A stretch of 64,000 nt of DNA, taken from Sipunculus nudus. Taxonomy: Eukaryota; Annelida; Sipuncula; Golfingiida; Sipunculidae. Of this stretch, positions 35,547 to 46,499 are shown piece by piece. The first letter of the stretch is position 1; each line of letters starts with the position of its first letter. The notes beneath the pieces were generated by a model. That model made no database searches. It saw only the letters and a list, made by a program, of their open reading frames with translations, and was not told where the DNA came from. The stretch is from positions 14,624,729-14,688,728 of the forward strand of contig CM049314.1 in the NCBI GenBank assembly GCA_026874595.1, given 5' to 3'. The position numbers were made by a program, and so were the translations under genes.

Positions 35547-36140
35547 AGCCAAATATCAGTATTTCTGTTTATTTAAATATTACCGTGGCTAGGTATCTCA
35601 AAGTCTTGCTGTAAGTAGATTTGTTATTAAAAAAAGGACATTCAGAGAAATAGAGAAAATTAAAGCGACCAAAATAGCTGAGCAGATGTGTCAATGTTTC
35701 CATCTCATTTCTGTGTAGCCACAAGTTAAAGTAGCCTATATCATAATTATGGTTGAGTGGACATCATATATGTGTTTTTTTTTAAATAATGAATAAATAA
35801 ATACTTATTTATTATAAAGATATTATAAAACCAGCAGGGTGTGTCCATGGTATTAACAATGTGTGTGATACATGCTGAACTGCAAACTGCATAAGATGTA
35901 CAGTGTGGACTGTGGTTCAGTGCCTAATGTAGTACTTACAGTGAGTAACAGTTCTTGCTCATAAAGTTACTATTATATACATGATATATGTTATTGTACA
36001 TTGTTACTGTACATTGATATAAGCTGTATGCCATTATATTAGTATTTGTTATATTTAACTTAATGTGTTTATATATATGACGACAGATGGAACATTAGAA
36101 TTGAGTGCGGATGTGAGTAGTTTCATTGGAGAACTAATAA

Positions 36141-36181
36141 ATGATGGTTTCCACTTAAATTCTTGAGGGTGGATACCGGAT
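36141..36181 (+). promoter_or_regulatory. SECIS element (candidate) of the deiodinase mRNA
   Basis: 5' ATGA (36141-36144) and 3' GGAT (36178-36181) can form the non-Watson-Crick quartet: T142.T181, G143.A180, A144.G179, with T145.G178 next. Bases 36146-36156 pair with 36167-36177 in an 11-bp helix with one T.T mismatch and two closing T.G pairs. The 10-nt apical loop begins AAA (36157-36159), 12 nt after the quartet, as in canonical eukaryotic SECIS. The flanking basal helix is weak. Confidence 0.8.
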
Positions 36182-36572
36182 GGCCTTTGCTGTTCCATGA
36201 TGCTGCATTACCCGCACGTCTTTTCAAACATTTCCGCTGTCCATATGTTCAACACTGGTAGTCATTTGTGATTAAATTTGTATAAAGTATTCTAGTCAGG
36301 TCATCATCATTATGACTGTCCGTTTGTTCAAACTATTGCCCTCTTAGAATCATTGTTCATACACACATGTTGTTCATTTGATGCTGACGCCATGTCACAT
36401 CACCTCGACAAATTCTTACAAGTAAAGTCTCTCAGGTTGCATCTTTCATTTTTACATACATACATACATGCATAGATACATGCATACAAGCGTATGTTTC
36501 ATTTTAATTTCAAGATGATCACTTATTTCATTGCATGTACTTCAACTTTATTTCTTAGAAGAATATTCGATG

Positions 36573-36578
36573 AATAAA
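36573..36578 (+). terminator. Poly(A) signal downstream of the SECIS
   Basis: AATAAA about 390 nt after the SECIS candidate. It would give a ~1.1-kb 3' UTR. Earlier AATAAA copies at 35792-35801 lie before the SECIS and would exclude it. Confidence 0.5.
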
Positions 36579-37403
36579 CTGGAGAACTTTTTAATATCTG
36601 ATTATTTGATATATTGTACAAGTGCATTTGCATGTGCGTGTTTGTGACGGTAGGCATCTGGCAACATTTGACTTGATCTTCCGTTTGAAAAGTAGGACCT
36701 TAATTTATCACCATACATTCGACATCTGCTGAATGCGTCATGCACTATAAGAGTTATATTTCGTTATATCGCCCTAAGGTATCGTAATCTTTAATTTAAG
36801 AATGTGAGGTTTCTGTCGGAGTTTCTATCATGTTTCCTGTTTCATTTATCACATCCGGCAAAACTCGGTCATGTGACCCGTTTGCAGCAGACGACCCTTG
36901 CGCACAATGCGCATGCGCGTGCAAAATGACTATCAAGTCTGTATCCAGATCGCCTGTGCATTAAAGAAGGAAAAAAGTGTCCATGAATATGAATCATATC
37001 AGAGTTACTCATCCAGAAACTAGATTATTTCCAGTGTCACCTCACAGAGTGTCACCCCATGAAGAGTGTCACCTCATGAAAATTGTCACGAACCAAGAGT
37101 GTTTCAGTAATATACATTAATGTCTTAGTCATCATTAAATGAAATGAGAGAAGGACAAGCATGGAAATCCTGACGTCCGAGTTATAGAGTCCATTATGAT
37201 TGTATCCGCAGATTCTGGGTCTGTTTGTGAGACAATAAATTGATGATTATCTTTATATTTATGAGTGCAAATATCAGAACGGCCAAAAATAATGTAGCAC
37301 CTTGGATTTGCAAACTACTTTTAATTTTATTTTCTTTATGTCTGCTTTTCTATGGATTTGTCTGAAAATTAACAAACTATATTTAGAGAGAGGGAGAGAG
37401 AGG

Positions 37404-37442
<39 letters not shown>

Positions 37443-38150
37443 CAATATTCCTTGATGGCGTATCTGAATCCGGACCGTGTATCAGATCCACACTTAAATC
37501 AAGTCGATTCGTCATCGTCCCATTCGCGGAAAGCCCTGAAAAGGTCATTACATTCCGTTCATGACTGCGTGAGTTATGTTGTGAACAGACGCACACACGA
37601 ACACTCACACAAACACAAAGAACGCATGCCCTCCTTGTGAAGGCAAGAAATGAAATCCTTTTAGTGGTAACAGTTGGAAATGTTGTAAATATAAACCAAG
37701 ACCTTGGCAAATTTTATTAAGAAAATTGAAAATAAATCTTAACGTTAGATGGTTAACTACGGAGCACCGATTTCAGTCGGGACGCGTATAGCATCTTCAG
37801 TTAAAAACTCGCACAGGTGACTGGAAGGTAAAAAGGGGCCTGGTTCTCAGATACAAACACATCATGTAGCAAATAGTAGACCGTAGATCACCAGGTCACA
37901 TGTACCGAGGATCAATTCTTAGAACCAGCCAAATTCTACGAAAAATAATTGGACCGTGTAACCGTTGTTTACCTGGGCCGGTGTGGCGTGCTGATACTCT
38001 GCTCGGAGCATGCGGCAGTTACGAGCACGTGTTTTATAGGTGTAGTATGTATTTTATTACCTCCGTGACACCATGGCCCAGACTCCCCATCTAGGCATGA
38101 CCCTGTCTGAAAGTCAGTTCAACGTTTTAGTTATCAGCATTTCTACCTAA
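36579..38150. other. Intergenic, no gene seen
   Basis: AT-rich sequence with a GA microsatellite at 37385-37441. No coding region is supported. Confidence 0.6.
37385..37441. repeat. (GA)n microsatellite
   Basis: agagagagg/agagag dinucleotides, about 57 bp. Confidence 0.9.
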
Positions 38151-38229
38151 TATATATATATATATATATAGTCAGGTGTATGTTAAACTACACAACGATA
38201 AAGTGCTCAACTGACAGGAGCTGTAATAT

Positions 38230-38405
38230 ATGTATAGTTCAAGACTTTAACCTACATGGGCCTACAACGTTGTTTCGTAAGGGCCGTAGGTCCTCACTCT
38301 TCGGAAACCCATTATGAAGAACACTTCATAATGGGTTTCCGAAGAGTGAGGACCTACGGCCTTTACGAAACAACGTTGTAAGCGCATGTAGGTTAGTCTT
38401 GAACT

Positions 38406-38413
<8 letters not shown>
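38230..38413. mobile_element. Near-perfect palindrome (snapback/foldback element)
   Basis: Arms 38230-38319 and 38324-38413 are reverse complements, apart from a few substitutions and one small indel. They surround a 4-nt loop (aaca). The outer ends (atgtatagttcaagact / gtcttgaactatacat) abut (TA)n tracts, suggesting insertion into TA-rich DNA. Confidence 0.8.

Positions 38414-38472
<59 letters not shown>
38411..38472. repeat. (TA)n microsatellite
   Basis: Abuts the right end of the palindromic element. Confidence 0.9.
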
Positions 38473-38473
<1 letters not shown>

Positions 38474-38689
38474 CTTATATACAAAATAACTTTCTATAAG
38501 TTACAAAGATTCAACAAAAGATCTGACCTCATATAAAAATGCAGGCATAATCCTGCTCTCAAAAATTCCCTCATGGATGAGTGCGTCAACGCATGATTAA
38601 TTACATAACTACATCAGCCGTCCCTTAACAGATCACATATGACGATTGCGACAGCATGAAAACACATGTAAAAGTGTAACTGACCATTT

Positions 38690-38695
<6 letters not shown>

Positions 38696-38726
<31 letters not shown>

Positions 38727-38747
38727 CTATATATATATACACACACA
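38696..38747. repeat. (TA)n/(CA)n microsatellite
   Basis: TA tract with c interruptions, ending in acacacac. Confidence 0.85.
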
Positions 38748-39000
38748 CTTAAAAATAAGGGATCCAAAGGGTGGAACCTTGGGGGTTCTATAGAGCTGTG
38801 CAGCAAAGAAATGTAGACCAGATGGATGAAACCCAGAATGCCGAAACAGATACCTCGAGAATACCCGCCGGTGCAGAGTTAATTAATTGTGAACTTGTCC
38901 AACAGTCAAACATTCGGAGGTTAACACCATGATTTACATCACAGTAAAAGTGCTGTACTGTGGAAGGGAGCATTAATAATATTATACAATGTCTATATTT

Positions 39001-39876
39001 AGCTTGATTTCATAACGTACTACAGTACTGTTCGTGATTTCAGCTAACCAGCCGGCTCACTCCTCAGGTATAAATTGAAATGATCACGTGTGAATTCAGT
39101 TCGTATAAATTAGCTGGATTAGGCCTGGGTTACTGGGTTCGTTGAGGCTTTCATGTTCCAGGTAGCTAGTGTGTTTATTTTGTGGGGATTTGTAGGATTA
39201 CTTGGTGTTACACAGTAGGTGCTTGTCTAGTGACTGTGGCCCGGTAAATTCCGTGGTACAGTATTTTAAATGTTCTCTGTCAGTCCTTTGTATGTTTCGG
39301 TGTGGTTATTTCCTTGTCTAGTGACTATGGCCTGACAATAACCATACCAAAACTTAAATAGGACTGACAGAGAACATTTAAAAACGGTACTAGGGACACA
39401 CCAGCAGCTTTAAAAAAGAGAAATACAGAAACAGTACACGTTAAGCCAGTATATATGAACCCTGAAAGACGAAAAAAAAAAACACCATATACCATCAGTT
39501 GGAAAATACTACCGAAACGTAGGGTATATTCAACCACAACAAAGAAATGTAATTTATGGAACACAGAGAAATATTTCATCATATGCAGACCAGAACAGAG
39601 CACATTAAATAACAGAAACGAACTGGAATCCACATGTAAACACAGGGCCCAGCACCTGCTGTGTAACATCAAGTAATCCTACAAATCCCCAACAAATAAA
39701 CACAATAGCTACCTGGACCACGAAAACCTCAACGAACTCCGTGACCCAAGCTTAATCGAGCTAATTTAAACGGACTAAATTCACACATGATCATTTCAGT
39801 ATGTACCTGAGGAGTGAGCCGGCCAGTACGCTGAACTCACGAAACAATACTGTAGTACGTTATGAAATCAACCAAA
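39001..39876. mobile_element. Large inverted repeat carrying a Penelope-like element fragment
   Basis: The left arm, from tttcataacgtactacagtactg (39008) to about 39325, is matched in inverse order on the right: ggactgacagagaacattta (39360), atcaagtaatcctacaaatcc (39668), acctgaggagtgagccggc (39805) and tactgtagtacgttatgaaa (39848). The right arm has about 270 extra bases with Penelope-like coding sequence. It has inverted terminal arrangements like those known for Penelope elements. Confidence 0.65.
39396..39676 (+). pseudogene. Penelope-like element C-terminal fragment (GIY-YIG endonuclease tail)
   Basis: The frame reads PYTISWKILPKRR, then TTKKCNLW..EKYFI, then LNNRNELESTCKHR..HLL, ending TAA. 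The pattern W-KIL-x-R..Y...TKKCxLC..EK..I..........LN.R.EL...C.H is typical of the region after the GIY-YIG domain in Penelope-like retroelements. Here the second CxxC cysteine is N-L-W, and the reverse transcriptase is absent. It is a truncated, non-functional remnant. Confidence 0.65.
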
Positions 39877-39898
39877 CTATAGGCAAAGTATACTATTA

Positions 39899-39899
<1 letters not shown>

Positions 39900-39950
<51 letters not shown>

Positions 39951-40006
39951 CAAGCTAACTATAGGGAAAGTATACTATTACATATATATATATATATATA
40001 TATATT
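39900..40006. repeat. Two (TA)n tracts separated by a duplicated 40-bp segment
   Basis: gaaatcaa..aaactatag.caaagtatactattac occurs at about 39863-39900 and again, slightly changed, at about 39946-39981. Each copy is followed by (TA)n. Confidence 0.8.
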
Positions 40007-41210
40007 TCAACATAATATACTGTGAATTTTGTAAAATATTTATCATTTATGATATTTAACATCTATTATGGTGGCCAAAAACATATGAAAACATTTCAAA
40101 TTATAAACAGAATATAATTTATTCGAAATGTTATGGAAATATTTATCGAAGAAAATGTGGTTGCAATTCGTGACCTAATTTAAGATACAAACACAGTATA
40201 TAGTAGGCCTATATTCAAAGTAGTAATATTTATTTCTACCAAAACTGCTGTCTCAAATATTTTGGGAAATTTATATTATGGTTGATATAAGGACCCACTC
40301 CCCCTTGTGTCACATGTTATGAACAAATAAATAATAAATAAATATCAGTGATTAGAGTATATATTATTTGAATGAATATACTATTTATTATGTTGTCTTT
40401 AATTTTTTCACACATATATTCCTTTAATCTTACGAAATGGCTTGGCCATAGATCTCAAAGAACATGATGTAATAGCTATGACATTTTATAAAGTTACATC
40501 AAATGCAAACAAAAATAACCATCGATTTTCCAATAAAATCTTGCTCGTGTCTGCAATTCATATTCATCTCAGATTTATCCATTGTTTGAACAAAATGGTG
40601 CAATCTCAAACTTTAAATTTTTGTTTACATTTACAGACTGCATTAGCTCTTCATTCAGCAATTTGCCAATAAAAATGAAGTCATGTGTTTTCTTTTCTGT
40701 CATCCTGCTGATTTGAATAAAATTGGCCAATACTTTTTTTTCATTTTGGGGTATATTTATAAACTTGAATCAGGGTTTATGCGGGCAAATATTCATAACC
40801 TTTTGAAATTGGCAATATATTTCTCCAAAATGTGACAAACAGTTATGTGAATGATAGACTCTTTGGGACAAGCAAAAATCCAATTATGAAGTATGAAGAG
40901 CAGTAGACGACGTGTTGAAATTCGTCATGGTGGTAGTGTCTCACCAAGTGCGAAAACGCATGCACCGAAAAAAAAGGACAAAAACAAAAATCCTAGCAAC
41001 AAAAAAACCAGTTCTGAGCTGACTGTCATTAACTTTACATTTGTTAAATGTTTTTTAATCTCTAAAATATGTTTCAGTTCTTGTGCAATGTTTTATGATT
41101 ATCTATAACAGGTTTCAGTTGTCCTAGACCGATAAGACCAGCTTTATTATCTTCTCGAAGTAATGTGAGCTTTGTTATCAAATGAAGATTGGCACATTCA
41201 ATTTGTGTGT
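40007..41210. other. Intergenic, no confident gene
   Basis: AT-rich. A Lys/Arg/Ser-rich frame starts at 40893 (MKSSRRRVEIRHGG...) but lacks splice or family support. Confidence 0.5.
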
Positions 41211-41234
41211 GAGGCCAGCGACATTAACTTTTGA

Positions 41235-41540
41235 AGTCTAAAAGTGAGTGAAGGCAGGCAAATACTGAGTGAAACCACCCTAATTTCCTATTTATATCTA
41301 TAATAGGGAGTGAAGGTAGGCACATCCACATAGATTGTAAAGCCAGCCACATTTGCTGTTGATATCCAACAGCGAGTGAAGGCAAGCACTTATTGAGTGA
41401 AGCCAATCATATTTCCTCTTGATATCGAACAGGGAGTGAAGGTACGCATATAACATCGAGTGTGAAGCCAGCCACATTTGCTGTTTTTTTTTGTTGTTTC
41501 TTTTTCTAAAAGTGGGTGAAGGTATCCACACACACACTGC
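41235..41540. repeat. Degenerate ~62-bp tandem repeat, about five copies
   Basis: The unit begins agtgaagg(c/t)a(g/a)gca and includes gtgaa(a/g)cca(g/c)cc..attt(g/c)ct..tgatatc(g/c)aacag. Copies start near 41248, 41311, 41374, 41433 and 41515. Confidence 0.7.
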
Positions 41541-41890
41541 GTATATAAAGCTAACCCATTAAAGATTTTGATAATATATTTATTTCTTTATTAAGAAATC
41601 TGTTTAAGAATGCTTATAATCACACTGCACCTACTCAGAGTTATCTCATTTTGAAACAATTTTATTATTTTTACATCAAATACACTTTATACAGAACTTT
41701 GTAAAACTGTTTGGCTTTTCATAGGCTGACTTAGTGCTAAATTGTTAAATTTTAGAAAATCTCATTCAGTCATTCAAAAAAAAGTATAATATTACAAATA
41801 CAGTTTTTATTACAAGTAGAATTTTCAAGTCAAAATTATCTTATTTGCTTTATCTTACAATTGATCATTTAAATTGTCTCTCTTTGACAG

Positions 41891-42035
41891 ATTCAGAATA
41901 TTATGCAGTCAGATGATGTGAACCTACGATGTCATTTTCAATGCTGCCAAAGCAACAACGAAGCTGATGTTACCTTAACCGATGTTAGCTTAGCTGATGT
42001 TAACTTTGAAGCACACTTGTATGACTTTACAAGAG
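41891..42035 (+). CDS. Isolated exon-like frame with pentapeptide-like repeats (low confidence)
   Basis: Good splice sites (ctctttgacag| and caagag|gtaata) bound an open 145-nt stretch. It encodes ADVTL-TDVSL-ADVNF, resembling A(D/N)LxX pentapeptide repeats, after a Cys-containing segment. No neighbouring exon was identified, so it may be an orphan exon, a pseudogene fragment, or chance on a 15-bp DNA repeat. Confidence 0.25.
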
Positions 42036-42472
42036 GTAATACCAATTTTAACATTTCTGTGGTACCCTGTGTTAGTATTGAGTGAGAGATATTAATGCTG
42101 TATTCAGATGTTTGTAAGTTCGTAACTGCACAGAGTAGTATATGGTTTGCCTTGTTTAGATTAATATAAAGTACATTTCCCTCTGTATTTTATTCTGTTT
42201 TGACTGTTATTATCCATTTGATAAAAAGTGTCTCCCATTACAGTATTATAATATCAAAATGGAATGACGATCAGTTGAACGCATACCTCTGACAAGGAAA
42301 GCAAACCTACAAAAGCCGCCCCTTTATCTCGACCTGCAGTGAATTTTATTTGGTAAAATAGGTTCACCAAGAATTAGTATAAAATTTCCTAGTTCCTGCT
42401 GGAACAAATACGTCAAGAAACCCAATATATGCCTGAAAAACCATGCCTGGTTGATTAAAAAGACCAACAAAA

Positions 42473-42680
42473 TGGTTCTACAAAGAACCTTAGGAGAGTA
42501 ATTTTAACTATAATAGGTTCCTTACAGGACCAGTTTCAGTTCCTCAAGGAACCTGTATCTTCAGAACCATTGGAACCCCTTTTGAGGGTTCCCGAAGGAA
42601 CCTACATTCAGGGTTCCGCAGGGAACCAATGTTGGTTCCACATGCTGGACAAGCCAATAAGACCCTTTTTTCTAAGAGTG
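42473..42680. mobile_element. GGAACC/GGTTCC-rich MITE-like element
   Basis: About ten copies of ggaacc or ggttcc in both orientations, several forming small palindromes (ggttcccgaaggaacc, gttcctcaaggaac). The right end (accctttttt ctaagagtg) abuts a (TA)n tract. The family is not recognised. Confidence 0.45.

Positions 42681-42681
<1 letters not shown>

Positions 42682-42749
<68 letters not shown>
42682..42749. repeat. (TA)n microsatellite
   Basis: Pure TA tract. Confidence 0.9.
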
Positions 42750-42753
<4 letters not shown>

Positions 42754-43532
42754 AACAGACTAATAAGAACACATGAACCCTCGAATGAAATGAAAACATT
42801 CACACTAGTCATAACTGAACTGTCTTATAAGACCACCTGTAACTTTCGAATTCTCCAGGCCAGATCCACGAGTATTCTTTTTCACATAAGCATTGGTAGT
42901 TGACGAATATGAAGACTTACGTGATAACCCGGGTTTGCAGCTCCTTCATCTGAGTTATTCATAATGAGATATCTACAATGGGACCGGAAATTGTGACAGG
43001 AAGCGGCGTCACACCTGTAACCAGAGTCCTTTACTGCCATCACATAAGCCGCTCCCAGGAAGTCAATAACAATAGTTTGACGAAAAGCTGCCGGGCACAG
43101 ACGGATACAGGATCTTAGGGAAGGGGGAACGGTACCCTGGCACAGACAAACAAGTCTGTCGGGAGTACTTGTGGACCTTTTTAATGTTTTGTGTAGGTAA
43201 CCGCCTCCATTTTTATGCTGTCATATCGAATACATATACCTAATCTTAGTCCGAGTTACATGTTAGTTTGTGATTACCTGATCGGGCACTAGCAGTCGCT
43301 TCCTATTGGGTTATGTATCCTGGTGTCACACAGGCCCGGTGTCTACCGCGCATGCGATTCCTGGGTCTTCATTAGGGAGTGATAAACGGCTTTGGGCATT
43401 GCCGTGACATTTTGCCTTCACAGCACTTACCCTTGGTGGGGACCATCCGTGAAAAAAAATCGTTTTAAAGTGTGCAAATGTACTGAAGCTGAACAGGTTA
43501 AATTTGACTGTCAAGTGAGGCCACAGTTAAAA

Positions 43533-43601
<69 letters not shown>

Positions 43602-44056
43602 CAAGTCAGATTTCTGTATTTTTATTTTTGTGTTGAATGTAAATATTTTTGCACACTGTTTTTCCACGGCATATCTATATTTATATTGTGGGAGGGTCAG
43701 TGGATCAGTCGCATGACTAAAGCATGTCATAAGTTTGCTATTCAAATGATACATTTTAGGTAATAATTTGTCACTCTATATAGGTTATCAGAGCAAATAA
43801 CAGGCCAAATTTATTATTAATGAAATACACTAAACCTTACAAAGAATCAATTCCTATTTTACATTCATTTTATTACTGCGCACGACAGACAATACTGTGG
43901 GGTCGTAAGTACACTTGTAATATTAGTATCAAAATAATTTACATATTAAGTGTGATTATGGATGTAATTTTTTTTTCTTTATTTTTTTTCTAGATTTTAT
44001 TGACTATAATACTGTGCTGATAAAAAAAACTCGTGTGAATATATTTTATATTATTT

Positions 44057-44107
<51 letters not shown>

Positions 44108-44166
44108 ACTCGACATTTATAACACTAAAATATTTAGAGAGATACATGGAAGACAGTACCGTAGTG
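42750..44166. other. Intergenic, no gene seen
   Basis: Holds (TA)n tracts at 43535-43597 and 44061-44104, with ordinary AT-rich sequence between them. Confidence 0.6.
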
Positions 44167-44617
44167 TATACTGTGGCTGGCTTTATATTCGAGAGGCTAA
44201 AATTTCGCGAATTCTTCATTTTGCACGTTTCGCTAGGGTTTCATTTTCGCGATTGTACCAGAACCTATAAAATATAAGTACAATAGTATTCATATTGATT
44301 TTAAATTTATAAAGCCTATAATACCTTACACAGGTCTCGTTCGGTCATTAACTGAAGACTTGTGTCGATGTATCCCCATGTTTTAAATGTAATTAATGTA
44401 AGCATGGGCCAGTTCCGACACCATGCACGGATTAGGTTTTTGACTATGTTGTTTACAGAGTTATGATAACTAATCTCCTCGTACTGATGCATCATCCCCC
44501 ATTCTTATCTTAGTTGATGGAGCATCTTATTCCCGAGGGTTACATATTCGCGATTATTTCATATTCCGGAATATCGCGAAATTAAACCCTCGCGAATAAA
44601 ATGGCAACCACCGTATA
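44167..44617. mobile_element. MITE with TTCGCGA-containing terminal inverted repeats
   Basis: The left end tatactgtggctggctttat..tcgagaggctaaaatttcgcga is mirrored by the right end ...tcgcgaaattaaaccctcgcgaataaaatggcaaccaccgtata. It is about 451 bp with TIRs of 40 bp or more and no coding capacity. A related right end lies at 11951-12028. Confidence 0.65.
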
Positions 44618-45640
44618 AATATTCATTACATAAAGATACACAGTGAAATAGCCTATCATATGCAAATTGATTTCATATCTATTTCCAATATAGACAGTAC
44701 TATGACTTCACATCTCTATGTCTTCAGCTGATATACAAATTTATTAATATATGTATAAAAATATTTCAAATTATCCGTTGAAACTTTGACAAGTTCTGAT
44801 AAAATAATTCACGTATAGACGGTGTTAATAACTTTGAACATTTCACTTATAACAAAACAAAAATAAAAAAGTAAAGCAGAGTAGTTATTACATCTAATAA
44901 TGCAAAATCATCTGTAGACCCATGAAAAATCAGGTGTTTACATCATTTGTAAAATTATATGAATTATTCATAGCATTTAAAAAAGGTATAGGAAAACAAG
45001 CACAGGCACCAAGTGCTTGAACTTGGCCGGTTGACGTGACCTGATTAAAAGTCATCCATGTGATGAGCGCTTGAATTTGCTATAAATAATAAACATAAGC
45101 TGTGCATGTGTCTTTAGGGGATCAAAAGACACCCACCGTGACGGCAAATGTGCGTGAAACTACATAATTATTATTATTATTATCATTATATATATATAAC
45201 AGAGGCTGGAGCCCCCCCCCCCCCCCCCCCTAGCTTGAAACTGTGTAATCATTTTGATGAAACGCGTGTGTCTGCACCATGATCTATCTTTTTATATTTA
45301 TAAATTAATTAGATGGGCATTTTCCAAAATTTGTTACAAACATTAAAACTTGCGATCTGCATGTTCTCTAAACCGTGACTTTCTCAAGTATTTCTCAAGC
45401 GATTTTGGAGTTCCTTTAGACTTTGATATATTATCATGCTTGTGAACAAGAATGATTAAGGATTTAATTAAAAAAAATGATATCCTTTTTCACCTCGCTC
45501 TATCGTAAAAATTACAAGACGTATATGGGCCATGCTGAATTTGACATACAGGGGACGCATGCATTACTTACTTATGTTATGATCTAGTGAAAATATATGA
45601 ATAGCAACCTTGAACAATGGATAGAAAATCATACTTTTTG
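44618..45640. other. Intergenic, no gene seen
   Basis: AT-rich, with a poly-C run of 19 (45212-45230). Confidence 0.6.
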
Positions 45641-45644
45641 GTCA

Positions 45645-46225
45645 TAGACCTTAGAAAATGTGCTAGAGTGACCTTATGTATTCTTTTCAAGAAGATTTTA
45701 CCAGGAACTGCCTGGATCTTAAGTCAAAAGTTTAAAGTCCAACTGCTGCAATTTGTGCCCATCTGACTAATACAGTGCAAAAGGCCATGCTCTTTGACAT
45801 TGCTCAAAGAATAGGTCACAGTGGCATTAGTTAGGTTTCCTCATGGGATTATTACAGGAACCTCCCTGGATCTTAATCATATTAGAAGTTTCTAGGTCAA
45901 CCTGTAGCAAATCATATACAAATGATATGCCCTGTTATTGCTAAAATCATGTTCTTTCACACATCTTGCAGAATGTAGGTCACAGTGACCTTATTTTTGA
46001 TGTACTCGGAGAATCTACAATGATGTACCCAGAACCTCCTTGGATGTTGCCTTAGAAAGATACTAGGCCTAACGGATACAATTTGTAAACGCCTGACTCA
46101 TTGGATACTAAAAGTCATGTTTTCCGATTGTAGTTCACAGAATATAGGTCACAATGACCTAGAAGATTTGCCTAAGCCTTCCCTGGATGTAAACAGTTAG
46201 AAGTTTATAGGTCTAATGGTTACGG
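45645..46225. repeat. Degenerate ~160-bp tandem repeat, about four copies
   Basis: Each copy has ataggtcacagtgacctta, (c/t)ctggat(c/g)tta, aagttta/tctaggtc and a (c/t)tgactcat-like segment. The 'taggtcac' anchor is at about 45812, 45975 and 46146, with a weaker one near 45660. Confidence 0.65.
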
Positions 46226-46499
46226 GTTTTTTACGGCTTGTGCTCTGTCAACACCCGGGCTGCTTCATTTGCAGGACTAAAAAATGCATAAATATTAGAA
46301 AAAAATAAAAGTAGCGCCACCAGTTTTCAGAAAATGTTGAAACACTCCTTGGTCAATATGCATGGAAAGAATTATGTCAATCAATGTATTTATAATTCGG
46401 ATACTGAAGCTTTTATATCAAATTTTGGGGTGGGATACAATGATAATTGTTTTCATTGTTTCCAATGCTGGAAACTGCAGTAATGGACAAAAAAGAAGG

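Noticed and set aside
39325-39672. Minus-strand frame opposite the Penelope fragment
   Set aside because: The sense strand matches the retroelement. The antisense peptide is a hydrophobic shadow.
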